Program-made: the position numbers and the translations under genes
The notes under the pieces: model-generated
The model's input: the letters and a program-made list of their open reading frames with translations, nothing else
Told to the model about the DNA's origin: nothing
Database searches by the model: none
Assembly (NCBI GenBank): GCA_015063335.1
Contig: SVUH01000033.1
Coordinates: 1-16,395, forward strand
DNA: 16,395 nucleotides
Direction: 5' to 3'
From: Oscillospiraceae bacterium
GTDB lineage: Bacteria > Bacillota_A > Clostridia > Oscillospirales > CAG-272
Shown: piece after piece, positions 15,487 to 16,395 of the stretch
How positions within the stretch are numbered: the first letter of the stretch is position 1
Layout: each line of letters opens with the position of its first letter

Positions 15487-15860
15487 ATTCTGTTTCCGTC
15501 CTTATCAAAATTCTTTTTTAAAGCAATTTCGGTAGGAATAAGAGTCGCCATCATAACCGAAAGCCCAATAAAACAAACGATCAATGCAACGATGCTTATT
15601 ATCTCCTCGCTCTTTCCTATGACGAAAAGCATGGGTATAACCGAAGGCACTATAAGAATAGCTCCCCATGCAAGCCATAGTCTTGCTATGTACTTATGCG
15701 CGAAAGTCCAAGTATCAATATTCTTCATAGACCTTGCCGTTCTGTATCCCGAAAAGCGGTTGATTTTTCGGGGCGCGTGTCTTTTATAAACCGCGCCGAA
15801 CACCAGCATCATCAAAGGGCAAAGAATTGCTGTAAGAAGCATTAAAGTCCAAAAAAGCAT
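15483..15860 (-). CDS. SdpI-family membrane protein
   Basis: This 125-residue protein has about three transmembrane helices. The segment FSGYRTARSMKNIDTWTFAH after the first helix is the hallmark of the SdpI family (PF13630). B. subtilis SdpI gives immunity to the SdpC toxin and also signals to the repressor SdpR. Most family members are uncharacterised, and this one is shorter than SdpI (about 200 residues), carrying mainly the conserved half. It starts 5 nt after the hisIE stop with only a weak ribosome site (GAG), suggesting coupling to hisIE translation. No toxin gene is visible nearby, so immunity is only one possibility. Confidence 0.85.
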   Translation of the reverse strand: MLFWTLMLLTAILCPLMMLVFGAVYKRHAPRKINRFSGYRTARSMKNIDTWTFAHKYIARLWLAWGAILIVPSVIPMLFVIGKSEEIISIVALIVCFIGLSVMMATLIPTEIALKKNFDKDGNRI

Positions 15861-15865
15861 GGCTC

Positions 15866-16395
15866 TTATTTAGTCATCTTTTCCTGCTTTACCTTATGGT
15901 CGATAACGTGTCTTGAAGCAAGCTCGTTTTTAACGTCGTCAAGAGAAATGCCCATTTCAATCATGAGCACCATTACGTGATACACAAGGTCTGCAATCTC
16001 ATAAACAGTTTCGGCTTTGTCGTTTGCCTTGCCCGCAATTATAACCTCGGTGGATTCCTCACCCACCTTTTTGAGTATCTTATCAATTCCCTTTTCAAAG
16101 AGATAAGTGGTGTAAGAGCCTTCCTTTTTCTCTATCTTTCTGCCCTCAATGACCTTCATAAGAGCCTCAAGTGAAAACTCCTCGTTCTCGCCCTCATAAA
16201 CTACCTCATTAAAGCAGGAATCCGTTCCCGTGTGGCAAGCAGGGCCGTCCTTGTATACGGTAACAGTAAGAGCGTCTCTGTCGCAATCGGTCACGATAGA
16301 AACGATATGCTGCTTATTCCCCGACGTTTCTCCCTTTCTCCAAAGGCACTTTCTTGAACGCGACCAAAAGCAGGTAGTGCCCTCGTTCATGCTTA
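15866..16395 (-). CDS. hisIE: Bifunctional phosphoribosyl-AMP cyclohydrolase/phosphoribosyl-ATP pyrophosphatase, 5'-truncated
   Basis: This enzyme performs steps two and three of histidine biosynthesis: hydrolysis of PR-ATP to PR-AMP (HisE half), then ring opening of PR-AMP (HisI half). The HisI part shows [18 protein letters not shown], the metal-binding TDCDRDA and [12 protein letters not shown]. The HisE part (from about [12 protein letters not shown]) has [20 protein letters not shown] and [14 protein letters not shown]. The frame stays open through the window end at 16395, and the HisI N terminus (about 30-40 residues) is missing, so the ATG at 16390 is internal. The other his genes presumably lie beyond the edge. 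The tail is lysine-rich ([10 protein letters not shown]). Confidence 0.95.
   Translation of the reverse strand, partial: SMNEGTTCFWSRSRKCLWRKGETSGNKQHIVSIVTDCDRDALTVTVYKDGPACHTGTDSCFNEVVYEGENEEFSLEALMKVIEGRKIEKKEGSYTTYLFEKGIDKILKKVGEESTEVIIAGKANDKAETVYEIADLVYHVMVLMIEMGISLDDVKNELASRHVIDHKVKQEKMTK

Overview
The window reads as a chromosomal segment of an uncultured Clostridia/Firmicutes bacterium, probably a gut or rumen Oscillospirales or Lachnospirales relative. The evidence is Firmicutes-type housekeeping genes, strong GGAGG ribosome binding sites, AT-rich intergenic DNA with intrinsic terminators, and a PdaA-type peptidoglycan deacetylase. This placement is inferred from gene content, not from a database search.

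Layout. 1-2041 (+): the 3' three quarters of pheT followed by a small DUF896 gene, closed by a bidirectional terminator at 2052-2090. 2096-6612 (-): a three-gene operon with a consensus promoter at 6867-6895 and a leader of about 250 nt. In transcription order it encodes an SPFH/Band-7 protein with three C-terminal zinc ribbons (YdjI-like), a four-helix membrane protein, and an 849-residue protein with a zinc ribbon, TPR-like helices, a TIR domain, more helical repeats, one membrane span, and seven BspA-type leucine-rich repeats. 6613-7600: an AT-rich inverted repeat, two near-identical 109-bp repeats that each end in a copy of the tRNA-Leu 3' end and are each followed by their own terminator, and an intact tRNA-Leu(GAG) (-). 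7756-8331 (+): a compact M50 site-2 protease. 8578-12727 (+): a polyamine ABC transporter operon, potA-potB-potCD, in which the second permease and the binding protein are fused. 12911-14209 (+): a CPA2-type cation/proton antiporter. 14248-15024 (-): a pdaA-like deacetylase. 15157-16395 (-): the end of the histidine operon (hisIE, cut by the window edge), followed by an SdpI-family membrane protein and a small DUF3784-like membrane protein.

How the genes may work together. The pot genes form one translationally coupled uptake system. The M50 protease and the PdaA-like enzyme are both families used in sporulation, but neither sits in a sporulation cluster here. The SPFH, membrane and TIR-LRR operon is the likeliest undescribed system. 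The third protein has the domain order of an animal Toll-like receptor (LRR, single membrane span, cytoplasmic TIR), inserted with its N terminus inside. It is co-transcribed with a membrane-stress scaffold family, and zinc ribbons occur on both soluble partners. A membrane-integrity or phage-sensing NADase system is a reasonable hypothesis. No function is demonstrated by the sequence alone.
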